From JAZDDE01 sp039714435 (lineage in GTDB: Bacteria; Gemmatimonadota; Gemmatimonadetes; Palauibacterales; Palauibacteraceae), in contig JBDLJJ010000010.1 in NCBI GenBank assembly GCA_039714435.1, positions 1-41,693 on the forward strand: a stretch of 41,693 nucleotides of DNA, given 5' to 3'. This document shows, in pieces, positions 14,359 to 21,580 of the stretch (the stretch's first letter is position 1; each line of letters begins with the position of its first letter). The position numbers were made by a program, and so were the translations under genes. The notes beneath the pieces were generated by a model. That model had not been told where the DNA came from and ran no database searches. It worked only from the letters and a program-made list of their open reading frames with translations.

Positions 14359-15150
14359 ATGACTGACGCAATTGATGCACAGGCGTCTCTGGAAGGCGTT
14401 CTCAAGGACGAGATCATCCGGATGTACCAAGAGGTGGCGGAGAATCCGGATGTAGAGTTCCACTTCTTCCACGGCCGCCCAGCGGCGGAGATGTTCGGCT
14501 ACGAGAGCGAGTGGCTCGACCGGGTGCCGGCCGGTGCGGTCGATTCGTTTGCGGGAGTCGGTAATCCGCACCTCCGAAGTGACATCCAGAGGGGCGATAC
14601 AGTACTGGATCTGGGCAGCGGGGCCGGCCTCGACGCTATCATCGCTTCCTGGAGCGCAGGTCCCTCCGGCAAAGTAATCGGAATCGACCTGAATCCGGCC
14701 ATGTGCCTTAAGGCCCAGGCCAATGCCGCCGCCACGGGCTCCGCGATGGAATGCCACGACGCCGTGATGGAGGATATTCCAGTCCCGGACGACTCGGTGA
14801 ACGTCGTGCTATCCAACGGGGTAATCAACCTGTCATTCCGAAAGCGCCGCGTGGTGGAGGAGCTATTCCGGATTCTGAAGCCCGGGGGACGCATTTCGAT
14901 CACGGACATCGTCAGCGGCAAGCAGTTGTCGCAGTCCATAGTGAACGACCCCAAGCTCTGGGCCAGCTGAATTGGCGGGGCTCTTCCGGAGGGAGAGATG
15001 TTCCGCTTGCTGGAAGAATCCGGATTCACCAAGGTGCGATCGGCGGTCGTGCCGAATTTCCGGTTTCGAAAGGACGCGACCCAGGACGCCGCGGAAGCCT
15101 ACGGCGTGAAAGCCGTCATGATGACCGCGACCAAGCCAGATTCGGAGTAG
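14359..15150 (+). CDS. ArsM-like SAM methyltransferase with in-frame UGA (candidate selenoprotein)
   Basis: Read through the TGA at 14968-14970, this frame encodes 263 residues with the UGA at codon 204. Upstream are SAM motif I VLDLGSGAGLDAIIA, the ribose-binding GIDLNPAM, motif IV VVLSNGVINLSF, and FRILKPGGRISITDIV. Downstream the same frame gives IGGALPEGEMFRLLEESGF and a C-terminal sheet domain before TAG. In arsenite methyltransferases the sequence before IGGAL ends in a catalytic As-binding Cys, and here that codon is UGA. A SECIS-like hairpin follows immediately. Two other cysteines expected in ArsM are absent (SFAGVGNP, SNGVINL), so arsenite may not be the substrate. The start is 14359, or 14302, where it overlaps the preceding stop. 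A nonsense mutation or sequence error remains possible. Confidence 0.72.
14971..15006 (+). promoter_or_regulatory. Candidate bacterial SECIS stem-loop
   Basis: Directly after the in-frame UGA, CTCTTCC (14981-14987) pairs with GGGAGAG (14991-14997) around a GGA loop, with one U-G pair. An outer GCGG/CCGC helix (14975-14978 with 15003-15006) extends it across an asymmetric internal loop. The apical loop begins 17 bases after the UGA and opens with G, which fits the published geometry of bacterial SECIS elements. A competing pairing of TCCGGA with a copy at 15021-15026 exists. Energy calculation and covariation were not possible. Confidence 0.55.
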
Positions 15151-15151
15151 G

Positions 15152-15180
15152 ACTGGCACAAATCTCGCATATGTGCCAGT
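15152..15180. terminator. Perfect 9-bp hairpin with an embedded -24/-12-like sequence
   Basis: ACTGGCACA and TGTGCCAGT are exact inverted arms around an 11-base loop, starting two bases after the methyltransferase TAG. Only three T's follow, so termination would be weak. The left arm and loop also read TGGCAC-N5-TCGCA, one mismatch from the sigma54 consensus. The remaining leader to the helicase start (15181-15358) is unusually long, AT-richer near its end, and contains no gene. Confidence 0.4.
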
Positions 15181-15358
15181 TTAGCAACTGCAATCGGGCA
15201 TCAGCCCGGCAGCGGCGAACAACAGGACCTCTTCTATCCCGCCGAGGTCGCGCCGCCGACTAACATCTTCCTTGCCTTTCACTGTTGTGTGGGTCGGAAA
15301 AATTACGGCCGTGCCGTACAGGTACATCCTGTGCTCATACGGCGGAGAATTTCTATAT

Positions 15359-16696
15359 ATGTCTGTATCAGTAACGAAGGAATCAGTTCAGAAGAAATCG
15401 ACCGGTTTCGACCGGTTCGGACTAAGCGTGCCCGTCAAGCGCGGCATTCGGCTGGCAGGGTTTCAGGAACCACGGCCTATTCAGGTCGAGACCATTCCGG
15501 CTGGCCTGGATGGCCGTGACGTTCTGGGCCTGGCTCAGACGGGCACTGGCAAGACGGCGGCGTTCGCGCTACCCCTGCTCAACCGGCTTCTGGAATCGCC
15601 GGGCCCGGGACCGCGCGCTGTGGTTATTGCTCCCACGAGGGAGCTCGCGACTCAGATCGCGGCTGAGATCCGCACGCTCGCCAAGTTCACCCGCCTGGGC
15701 GTCGTGACCGTGTATGGCGGCATCTCCATGAGCGGGCAAATCAACGCGCTGCGCAGACGGCCCGAGATCGTAGTGGGCTGCCCGGGCCGGATGCTCGACT
15801 TGCTCCAGCGGGGAGTACTCCACCTGGATCGAGTAGAGACCCTGGTGCTCGACGAGGCGGACCACATGTTCGACATGGGCTTCCTGCCCGATATCCGCAG
15901 GATCATGGACGCGCTGCCGGCCCGCCGGCAGAATCTGCTTTTCTCGGCCACAATGCCGAAGGAGATCCGCCGGCTGGCGGACGACTTGCTAACGGATCCG
16001 CACGTGGTCGAACTGGCCAACGCGGCTCCAGCCGAAATGGTCGACCATGCTCTGTATCCGGTGGTCGAGCAGCGCAAGCGAGATCTGCTCGAGCAGTTGC
16101 TACGGCAGAGAGACTGCACCTCGGCTATCGTCTTTACGCGTACGAAGCACCGCGCCAAGCGTCTGGCCGAGCAGCTGTCGAAGAAGGGACATCGGGCCGT
16201 GGGGCTGCAGGGTAACATGTCTCAGGGACAGCGCGACCGGGCCATGGGTGGTTTCCGGTCGGGCCGTTACGATGTGCTGGTTGCTACCGATATCGCCGCG
16301 CGCGGGATCGACGTGAGCGGTGTGTCGCACGTGATCAACTTCGACGTTCCCAACACGCCGGAAGCCTACACGCACCGCATCGGGCGCACCGGCCGGTCAG
16401 AGCGCGCGGGGATCGCCTGTACGTTCGTCACCGGCGAGGATCGCAACTGGGTAGCGGCCACCGAACGCATGATCGGCTCGCCGATCCCGCGCCGCAGAGT
16501 GGCGGGTTTCGAGTCTGGCCAGGCTGAGAGCGCCCAGGGTCGGTCTCAGCGCCAGCGCCCGGCACGAAGCAACGGCAACCGCAGCCGCAACGGTAACCGC
16601 GCCAGTAACGGTAATGGTGGTCGCCCGAGCGGCCGTAAGCGGAACAACAGGCGTGGCTCGGCTGGCGGCGGCCGGAGCCGGAGGCGCGCCAGCTAG
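15359..16696 (+). CDS. DEAD-box ATP-dependent RNA helicase (RhlE-like)
   Basis: The 445-residue protein carries every DEAD-box motif in order: Q motif (EPRPIQVETIP), I AQTGTGKT, Ia PTRELATQ, II VLDEADHMFDMGF, III SAT, IV VFTRTKH, V ATDIAARGID and VI HRIGRTGR. The last ~65 residues are a basic Arg/Asn/Gly-rich tail (RSNGNRSRNGNRASNGN), typical of RhlE/DeaD-type RNA-binding extensions. It unwinds short RNA duplexes in ribosome assembly or mRNA decay. The ATG at 15359 follows GGAG by about 11 bases, in the context TCTATATATG. The long untranslated leader suggests post-transcriptional, possibly cold-shock, control (inference). Confidence 0.93.
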   Translation: MSVSVTKESVQKKSTGFDRFGLSVPVKRGIRLAGFQEPRPIQVETIPAGLDGRDVLGLAQTGTGKTAAFALPLLNRLLESPGPGPRAVVIAPTRELATQIAAEIRTLAKFTRLGVVTVYGGISMSGQINALRRRPEIVVGCPGRMLDLLQRGVLHLDRVETLVLDEADHMFDMGFLPDIRRIMDALPARRQNLLFSATMPKEIRRLADDLLTDPHVVELANAAPAEMVDHALYPVVEQRKRDLLEQLLRQRDCTSAIVFTRTKHRAKRLAEQLSKKGHRAVGLQGNMSQGQRDRAMGGFRSGRYDVLVATDIAARGIDVSGVSHVINFDVPNTPEAYTHRIGRTGRSERAGIACTFVTGEDRNWVAATERMIGSPIPRRRVAGFESGQAESAQGRSQRQRPARSNGNRSRNGNRASNGNGGRPSGRKRNNRRGSAGGGRSRRRAS

Positions 16697-16767
16697 GAGT
16701 CGACCGCTAGCAACGTCGTCCCGCGAATCAGAGGGTAGGATCCCCCCGGTAGAGCCCCCAACGCATG

Positions 16768-16852
16768 TGGCTCCACAGTTGTTCTCCTCGCGGCGAACCC
16801 AGCCGAGCGCTGCGTTCGTCATAGCGAGGCTTCCACGAGCACAACTGTGCCA
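16768..16852. repeat. Long imperfect inverted repeat (cruciform or structured RNA)
   Basis: CACAGTTGTTCTC at 16774-16786 and GAGCACAACTGTG at 16837-16849 pair with one mismatch. Nested inside, CCTCGC (16786-16791) pairs with GCGAGG (16824-16829), and CGCGGCG pairs with CGCTGCG around an AACCCAGCCGAG loop. TGG at 16768-16770 and CCA at 16850-16852 extend the base beyond a three-base bulge. It lies between the helicase stop and the NHL lipoprotein start, and may be a REP/MITE-like element, a terminator or a leader RNA. Confidence 0.5.
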
Positions 16853-16871
16853 TCCTGAAAGAGAGCCACAC

Positions 16872-18188
16872 ATGCGCCCAGGGCCGAGATTCGCTCTTCC
16901 CTCTGTACTGCTTGCTGTGTTATTGCTGGCCAGCTGCGGTGACTCCGCCGAAATAGTGGCGCCTCCGCCTCCTCCACCGGCGCCAACTCCCGTTCAAGCG
17001 GTATCCGGCCTCAGCGCGGAAGACCTATTGAATACGGGTGGTGCGGCTGATATTCGCATCAGTTTCACGCTCTCAAGCACGACTGACATCGGCACACTTC
17101 GTGTCTTCATTGTAGAAGCGGCTCAGGCGGCGGCGTTCGACACGGAAGCGGCTCAAGGGACATCTGCGGGCCGATTTCAGGAGATCGCTCCGCAAGGGGC
17201 CACGCTATTCCTGGATGGCGGTACGCTCACTGCGGCAGGCAACGCCGTCGCCGAAGGCACTGCCTACCAACTCTTTATCCTGAGTGTGAACGATGGTACG
17301 AATCGGGCAGACGCCCTTTCAAGCGGCTCACCGTCAATTGCTCTGGCCAAGACGGACCTGGTTCTAACGCTGGTCGACAACCTGGCGGCGGGTACGGGCC
17401 CGGTGGCTGTAGGTCCAGACGGAATGATCTACGTGGCCGATTCTGGCCCGGTTCCGAATCTTCTCGGGACAGTGATACATCGTTTTGACGCTGCCGGTAA
17501 CAGCGAGATCTTCGCGGACGACCCTGCCTTGACTTCACCATTGGGCGGGGCCTTCGATTCGAACGGACTCCTGCACTGGGCGAGCCTCACGAACAGCTCG
17601 GTGCTCCGAATCGCGGCAGATGGGTCCATCAGCACGTTTGCAACGGAAGGGATTCTGGCTCCGCTCGGTATCGCCTTTGATGCAAGCGACACGCTGTTCG
17701 TGGCGAACTGCGGCGACGGGTCAGTCCAGAAGGTTGCTCCCGATGGTACATCCTCGCAGCTAGTAATAAACGCGCTTCTCAACTGTCCCAACGGCATCGT
17801 GGTTGGACCGGATGACAACATCTACGTATCGAACTTCAACGACGGCAACATCGCACGAGTCACTCGCGGTGGCTCCGTTTCACTGTTTGCCACCGTGCCA
17901 GGAGCCAGCAATGGCAAAATCGATTACCGTGACGGTCTCTTTTATGTTGCGGGCAGGGGCGCGCACCGTATCTACACGGTAGATATGTCCGGCACGGTTT
18001 CAGCCATTGCCGGCTCAGGGTCTCAGGGCTTTGCCGACGGTACAGCCACTAGCGCATCAATGTCGCTGCCCAACGGAATAGCATTCAACGGCGATGGCTC
18101 TAGACTCTACTTTACGCAGGGTCGCACGACCTCTGGTTTGAATAACACGCCAACTCAGGTGCGTTACATTTCGTTCGAGGCACCCTGA
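16872..18188 (+). CDS. NHL/SMP-30-repeat lipoprotein
   Basis: The 438-residue protein has a lipoprotein signal (LLAVLLLASC) and a Pro-rich linker (APPPPPPAPTP). A beta-sandwich-like region with a spurdation-type strand pattern (residues ~45-165) comes next, then an NHL beta-propeller (~170-435) with repeats such as GMIYVADSG, DTLFVANCGDGSVQKV, DNIYVSNFNDGNIARV and GLFYVAGRGAHRIYTV. Propellers of this kind bind ligands or partners and resemble SMP-30/gluconolactonase folds; no catalytic set is obvious. The mature protein should sit on the outer or inner membrane facing the periplasm. The second half is clearly paralogous to the exported protein at 23504. Confidence 0.82.
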   Translation: MRPGPRFALPSVLLAVLLLASCGDSAEIVAPPPPPPAPTPVQAVSGLSAEDLLNTGGAADIRISFTLSSTTDIGTLRVFIVEAAQAAAFDTEAAQGTSAGRFQEIAPQGATLFLDGGTLTAAGNAVAEGTAYQLFILSVNDGTNRADALSSGSPSIALAKTDLVLTLVDNLAAGTGPVAVGPDGMIYVADSGPVPNLLGTVIHRFDAAGNSEIFADDPALTSPLGGAFDSNGLLHWASLTNSSVLRIAADGSISTFATEGILAPLGIAFDASDTLFVANCGDGSVQKVAPDGTSSQLVINALLNCPNGIVVGPDDNIYVSNFNDGNIARVTRGGSVSLFATVPGASNGKIDYRDGLFYVAGRGAHRIYTVDMSGTVSAIAGSGSQGFADGTATSASMSLPNGIAFNGDGSRLYFTQGRTTSGLNNTPTQVRYISFEAP

Positions 18189-18218
18189 GCCTGCAACATG
18201 ATGTGAGCTGCCCATCGA

Positions 18219-18246
18219 GCTTGGCCGAGGGTTCCCTCGGCCAAGC
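18219..18246. terminator. 13-bp perfect hairpin
   Basis: GCTTGGCCGAGGG and CCCTCGGCCAAGC are exact inverted arms separated by TT. Sterically, the loop would open to about six bases. It stands 31 bases after the NHL lipoprotein stop. No T-run follows, so it may act as a terminator or as an mRNA 3'-end stabiliser. Confidence 0.55.
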
Positions 18247-18328
18247 CTTGGGGATAAAGTGCGCAACAGGGCCGCCCAGGCCCCGAGCCGATATACTTTT
18301 GTCCGAGACAGGGAGGAGGGCTAGGTAC

Positions 18329-18523
18329 GTGGCAGGCTATACGTGTGAAAAGTGCGGAATGAGTGTCGGATCCATGACCTGCGGAAGTTGCGGCGCTGAG
18401 CTTGTGCATGACACTCTCACGACTGCGGAGGGGGCGACAGTTCACGTCGCCAGGTGTCCCGATGGGCACGGAAAGATCAAGTCTCCGATGTGCTGCGGCA
18501 GCGATATGAGTTGCGCCGTCTAG
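18329..18523 (+). CDS. Small zinc-ribbon protein
   Basis: The 64-residue product is dominated by Cys/His pairs: YTCEKCGMSVGSMTCGSCGA at the N-terminus and ARCPDGHGKIKSPMCCGSDM near the end. The CxxC, CxxC and CC arrangement predicts one or two structural metal sites. The function is unknown; similar small Cys-rich proteins are often metal carriers or nucleic-acid-binding. The start is a GTG, chosen because a strong GGGAGGAGGG lies nine to eighteen bases upstream. An ATG-led longer form would be unrelated in composition. The DUF4440 gene follows after 20 bases. Confidence 0.7.
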   Translation: MAGYTCEKCGMSVGSMTCGSCGAELVHDTLTTAEGATVHVARCPDGHGKIKSPMCCGSDMSCAV

Positions 18524-18543
18524 GCCGGCGAAGCGGAGGCTAG

Positions 18544-18978
18544 ATGAGAATATCGGTTCTACTCGTCGCGGCTGTGGTTTCTCTGCTCGTCTCCAGGCCG
18601 GCTGCGGCCCAAACCCATGAGGAGCTTGCACTCCAGGTACGGTCCGCTGAGGCCGCGTTCGCAAAGACGATGGCTGACCGCGATTTCGAGTCGTTTATCT
18701 CGTTCGTGGGCGACGAGGCGGTATTCTTCAGCGGTCGGGAGGTACTGCGAGGAGTTGAAGCGGTGGGAGAGGGTTGGAGTCCTTTCTTTGAGGGTGCCAG
18801 TGCGCCGTTTTCCTGGGAGCCGGAGGTTGTGGAGGTTCTCGAATCGGGCACGTTGGCGCTGAGCAGCGGCCCCGTTCGCGATGCAGACGGACGAGACATC
18901 GGCACGTACAATTCCATCTGGCGGCGCGACGCTGAGGGCCGCTGGAAAGTGGTATTTGACAAGGGCTGCCCGCCTTGA
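18544..18978 (+). CDS. Exported DUF4440 / SnoaL-like protein
   Basis: The 144-residue product has a Sec signal peptide (ISVLLVAAVVSLLVSRPAAA, cleavage before QTHEE). The mature domain has an NTF2-like fold typical of DUF4440: RSAEAAFAKTMADRDFESFI, FVGDEAVFFSGREVLRG, strands around LESGTLALSSGPVRD, and a terminal YNSIWRRDAEGRWKVVFDKG. The WRR..G.WKVV..G ending is the family hallmark. Function is unknown, and some relatives isomerise steroids. GGAGG precedes the ATG. This is the third SnoaL/NTF2-type protein in the window and the second with an export signal. Confidence 0.8.
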   Translation: MRISVLLVAAVVSLLVSRPAAAQTHEELALQVRSAEAAFAKTMADRDFESFISFVGDEAVFFSGREVLRGVEAVGEGWSPFFEGASAPFSWEPEVVEVLESGTLALSSGPVRDADGRDIGTYNSIWRRDAEGRWKVVFDKGCPP

Positions 18979-18997
18979 CGCCGGGTGGTGGAGTTCA

Positions 18998-19519
18998 ATG
19001 ATCCGGGTGCTGGTCAGTTCATGCCTCCTCGGTGAGCCGGTGCGCTACGATGGCTCTGACGTACATGCGGAGAGCGGCACCCTGGATCGCTGGCAAGCCG
19101 AGGGCCGGCTGATCCCCTTCTGCCCGGAGATCGCTGGTGGCTTTCCTGTCCCCAGGCCAGCGGCTGAGATTGAGGGGCCGGGTGGCCTGGCAGTCCTGCG
19201 CGCCGAGGCAAAGGTCGTGGATGAGACAGGCGAGGATGTAACTCAGTATTTTGTCGCCGGAGCCCGCGCGGCTCTCAGCGCGGCCCGCGATGTGGGCGCC
19301 GGGTTGGCTATCTTGACCGACGGAAGCCCATCATGTGGCAGCACGTACGTCTACGACGGCAGTTTTACCGGTGTAAAGCGTTCAGTCCTTGGTGTCACGG
19401 CGGCGCTGCTGGAGCAGGAGGGAATCCGGGTGTTTAGTCAGCAGCAAATCGACGATGCCGCGGTTTTTCTCTCGCAGCTGGAGAGCGGAGACAGGCACCC
19501 CGAAGGGTGTCGTGACTAG
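18998..19519 (+). CDS. DUF523 family protein
   Basis: The 173-residue protein matches DUF523. It opens VLVSSCLLGEPVRYDG, has FCPEIAGGFPVPRPAAEI, GEDVTQYFVAGARAALSAA, the conserved TDGSPSCGSTYVYDG, and ends with VTAALLEQEGIRVFSQ. The conserved cysteines in SSCLLG, FCPE and SPSCGS suggest a metal or catalytic thiol site. In some bacteria this domain is fused to DUF1722, and roles in purine or tRNA metabolism have been proposed but not settled. The ATG has GGAG nearby and lies 20 bases after the DUF4440 stop. The end overlaps the next methyltransferase by 8 bases. Confidence 0.85.
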   Translation: MIRVLVSSCLLGEPVRYDGSDVHAESGTLDRWQAEGRLIPFCPEIAGGFPVPRPAAEIEGPGGLAVLRAEAKVVDETGEDVTQYFVAGARAALSAARDVGAGLAILTDGSPSCGSTYVYDGSFTGVKRSVLGVTAALLEQEGIRVFSQQQIDDAAVFLSQLESGDRHPEGCRD

Positions 19520-20246
19520 CTCAGAATTCTCTAATGTTTACGAGGACGCGGCGAGGGCAGACGCCTACGCCAAGCTCGAGTTTCCCGGTACCTACTACCT
19601 GGCCTACAGGGATCTGCCCGCGATCATCGCCGAGCACGTCCGGGGCAGGGAGGCGATCGATTTCGGCTGCGGAACCGGACGCTCGACCAGGTTCCTGCGC
19701 CGGCTGGGCTTTAACGCCGTGGGTGTGGACATCGCTGAGCACATGCTCACGCGAGCCCGCGGCAATGACCCGGAGGGGAACTATCGTCTTGTCCCGGACG
19801 GTGATCTCGGCAGCCTGACGGAAGCGGCGTACGATCTCGTGCTGGCCGTGTTCACCTTCGACAATATCCCTACGCTGGATAAGAAGGTCGTACTCTTCCG
19901 CTCTCTTGCGCATCTGTTGAAGAGTGGAGGACGCATCGTCAGTCTTGTCTCCTCGCCAGAAGTTTACGTGAACGAATGGGCTTCCTTCTCGACGAAGAAC
20001 TTTCCGGAGAACCGAACCGCCGGTAGCGGAGACAAGGTTCGGATCGTGATGCTCGACGTGACGGACAGCCGGCCTGTCGAGGACGTCGTGTGCTCGGACG
20101 AGGACTATCAGGAAGCGTACCGCCGGGCCGGTCTGACGCCGGTCGCAACGTACAGGCCCTTGGCTAACGACGCGGAACCGTTCCGGTGGGTGAGCGAGAC
20201 CACGGTGGCGCCCTGGGTCATATATGTTTTGGAGCGCAGAGAGTAA
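19512..20246 (+). CDS. Class I SAM-dependent methyltransferase
   Basis: The 244-residue protein has motif I AIDFGCGTGRSTRFLRR, the acidic GVDIAEHMLTRAR, the motif IV region YDLVLAVFTFDNIPTLDKK, and HLLKSGGRIVSLVSSPE. The remaining ~80 residues (including FRWVSETTVAPWVIYVLE) form a C-terminal substrate-side domain. The N-terminal NVYEDAARADAYAKLEFPGT is like that of small-molecule O- or N-methyltransferases. The acceptor is not predictable. A GTG start inside the end of the DUF523 gene is preferred because upstream codons are out of character. It lies 13 bases before the homocysteine methyltransferase gene. Confidence 0.83.
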   Translation: MTSSEFSNVYEDAARADAYAKLEFPGTYYLAYRDLPAIIAEHVRGREAIDFGCGTGRSTRFLRRLGFNAVGVDIAEHMLTRARGNDPEGNYRLVPDGDLGSLTEAAYDLVLAVFTFDNIPTLDKKVVLFRSLAHLLKSGGRIVSLVSSPEVYVNEWASFSTKNFPENRTAGSGDKVRIVMLDVTDSRPVEDVVCSDEDYQEAYRRAGLTPVATYRPLANDAEPFRWVSETTVAPWVIYVLERRE

Positions 20247-20259
20247 CTGGAGAGAATCG

Positions 20260-21216
20260 ATGACTGGATACCGAGGTGAATTACCGCAGCTGGGCGGTGG
20301 GTTGTTTCTGACTGACGGCGGCCTGGAGACGACGCTTATCTTTCACGAAGGCCTGGATCTTCCTCACTTCGCGGCGTTTCATCTATTGAAAACCCCGGAG
20401 GGCAAGGCCGTTCTTCGCGGCTATTTTCGCACGTATGCGGAGCTTGCCCGTCGCTTTGATACTGGTCTGATTCTGGAAAGCGCGACGTGGCGCTCCAATC
20501 CGGACTGGGGAGCTCGGCTCGGCTACACAGCCGATGAGCTGGCGGATGCGAACCGGGAAGCCATCAGCATGCTGGAGGACATTCGGAGTGAATTCGCCGA
20601 CCTTAGCGCCGTGGTTATCAGCGGTTGTCTGGGTCCGCGCGGAGATGGCTACGTTGCTGACAGCTCGATGTCTGCCGAAGAAGCGGAGGCGTACCACAGA
20701 GCACAGGTGCGGACTTTCGCCGTCGCAGCGACGGACATGGTGTGCGCCATCACTATGAACTACGCCGAGGAGGCGGTGGGTATCGCCAACGCCGCTCGTA
20801 AGGCCGGCCTCCCGCTTGCTATTTCCTTCACGGTCGAAACCGACGGCAATCTCCCTACCGGCCAGACCCTGAAGGCCGCGATCGAGCAGGTCGACGCCGA
20901 AACCTCGGGCTATCCAGGCTACTACATGCTCAACTGCGCCCATCCCAGTCACTTCGAGGCGGTCCTGGGAACGGCAGAGCCGTGGGAGGATCGCATATAT
21001 GGCCTTCGGGCCAACGCCTCGCGCATGAGTCATGCAGAGTTGGACGAGGCGCCCGAGTTGGACCTTGGCGATCCGGCAGAGCTCGGACGCGATTACGCGG
21101 ACCTGAGGAGCAAGCTGCGAAACCTGAGCATCTTGGGCGGCTGCTGCGGCACCGACCATCGCCACATCGAGCAGATAGCCACCGCCTGTCAGCCGCTGTT
21201 CAGCGGCGCGGCCTGA
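20260..21216 (+). CDS. Homocysteine S-methyltransferase family protein
   Basis: The 318-residue protein is a full S-methyltransferase TIM barrel. It starts LFLTDGGLETTLIFHEG, continues with ILESATWRSNPDWG, and has the zinc ligands Cys in LNCAHPSHF and the Cys pair in LGGCCGTDHRHI. It transfers a methyl group, from S-methylmethionine or SAM in the MmuM branch, to homocysteine to make methionine. Related enzymes accept selenohomocysteine or selenocysteine. All three zinc-site cysteines are present. The ATG follows CTGGAGAG. It shares a probable transcript with the preceding methyltransferase, but not with the PLP enzyme 10 kb away. Confidence 0.88.
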   Translation: MTGYRGELPQLGGGLFLTDGGLETTLIFHEGLDLPHFAAFHLLKTPEGKAVLRGYFRTYAELARRFDTGLILESATWRSNPDWGARLGYTADELADANREAISMLEDIRSEFADLSAVVISGCLGPRGDGYVADSSMSAEEAEAYHRAQVRTFAVAATDMVCAITMNYAEEAVGIANAARKAGLPLAISFTVETDGNLPTGQTLKAAIEQVDAETSGYPGYYMLNCAHPSHFEAVLGTAEPWEDRIYGLRANASRMSHAELDEAPELDLGDPAELGRDYADLRSKLRNLSILGGCCGTDHRHIEQIATACQPLFSGAA

Positions 21217-21229
21217 GGCGGCGATCAGT

Positions 21230-21559
21230 TTGGTAACCCCGCGGAAGAACGCCTGCGCGGTAATCGTTACGGTGGAAGCCGGCCCTGACGCCATGCCTGA
21301 CCTGGAGGCACATGCCCGCTACGGCCTGACACGGTTCCCGGAGTTCTCCGGATTTATCTCCGCCGCGCTGCACAAGAGCGCCGATGGCTCCCGACTCGTA
21401 CAATACGTCTGCTGGCGGACCGAGGCCGAGTATCTAGCCTGCGTGAACGACCCTCAGTGGGACGAGGTTCCGTCGACCGGACGCTTCATGCAGCTCATCG
21501 AGTCCGGCGAGGCCCGGATGGATGTCCGCGTCTATGAGGTCGTTGCCAGCGTTCCATAG
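21230..21559 (+). CDS. ABM-domain protein
   Basis: The 109-residue product has ACAVIVTVEAGPDAMPDLEA, HARYGLTRFPEFSGFISAAL, DGSRLVQYVCWRTEAEYLAC and a final strand DVRVYEVVAS. This is the antibiotic-biosynthesis-monooxygenase fold, of the type annotated as heme-degrading or quinol-oxygenase-like, but no cofactor-binding residues can be assigned. The start is a TTG 13 bases after the upstream stop, and no better codon exists in frame. Placement between the homocysteine methyltransferase and NmrA genes suggests one transcript. Confidence 0.75.
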   Translation: MVTPRKNACAVIVTVEAGPDAMPDLEAHARYGLTRFPEFSGFISAALHKSADGSRLVQYVCWRTEAEYLACVNDPQWDEVPSTGRFMQLIESGEARMDVRVYEVVASVP

Positions 21560-21580
21560 GACTGGGATAGGAGGATTGAG

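Noticed and set aside
14968..15150. Frameshift explaining the split methyltransferase
   Set aside because: The downstream part is in the same frame as the upstream part, so no indel is needed; only the single UGA interrupts it.
14302..15150. Arsenic-resistance island
   Set aside because: No arsR, arsC, arsB/acr3 or arsenosugar gene is present near the ArsM-like gene.
16768..16852. attC site
   Set aside because: The outer arms lack the RYYYAAC/GTTRRRY core pairs, and no integrase is present.
16614..16871. N-terminal extension of the NHL lipoprotein
   Set aside because: It would run out of the helicase gene in another frame and bury the lipoprotein signal; the ATG at 16872 restores a normal signal.
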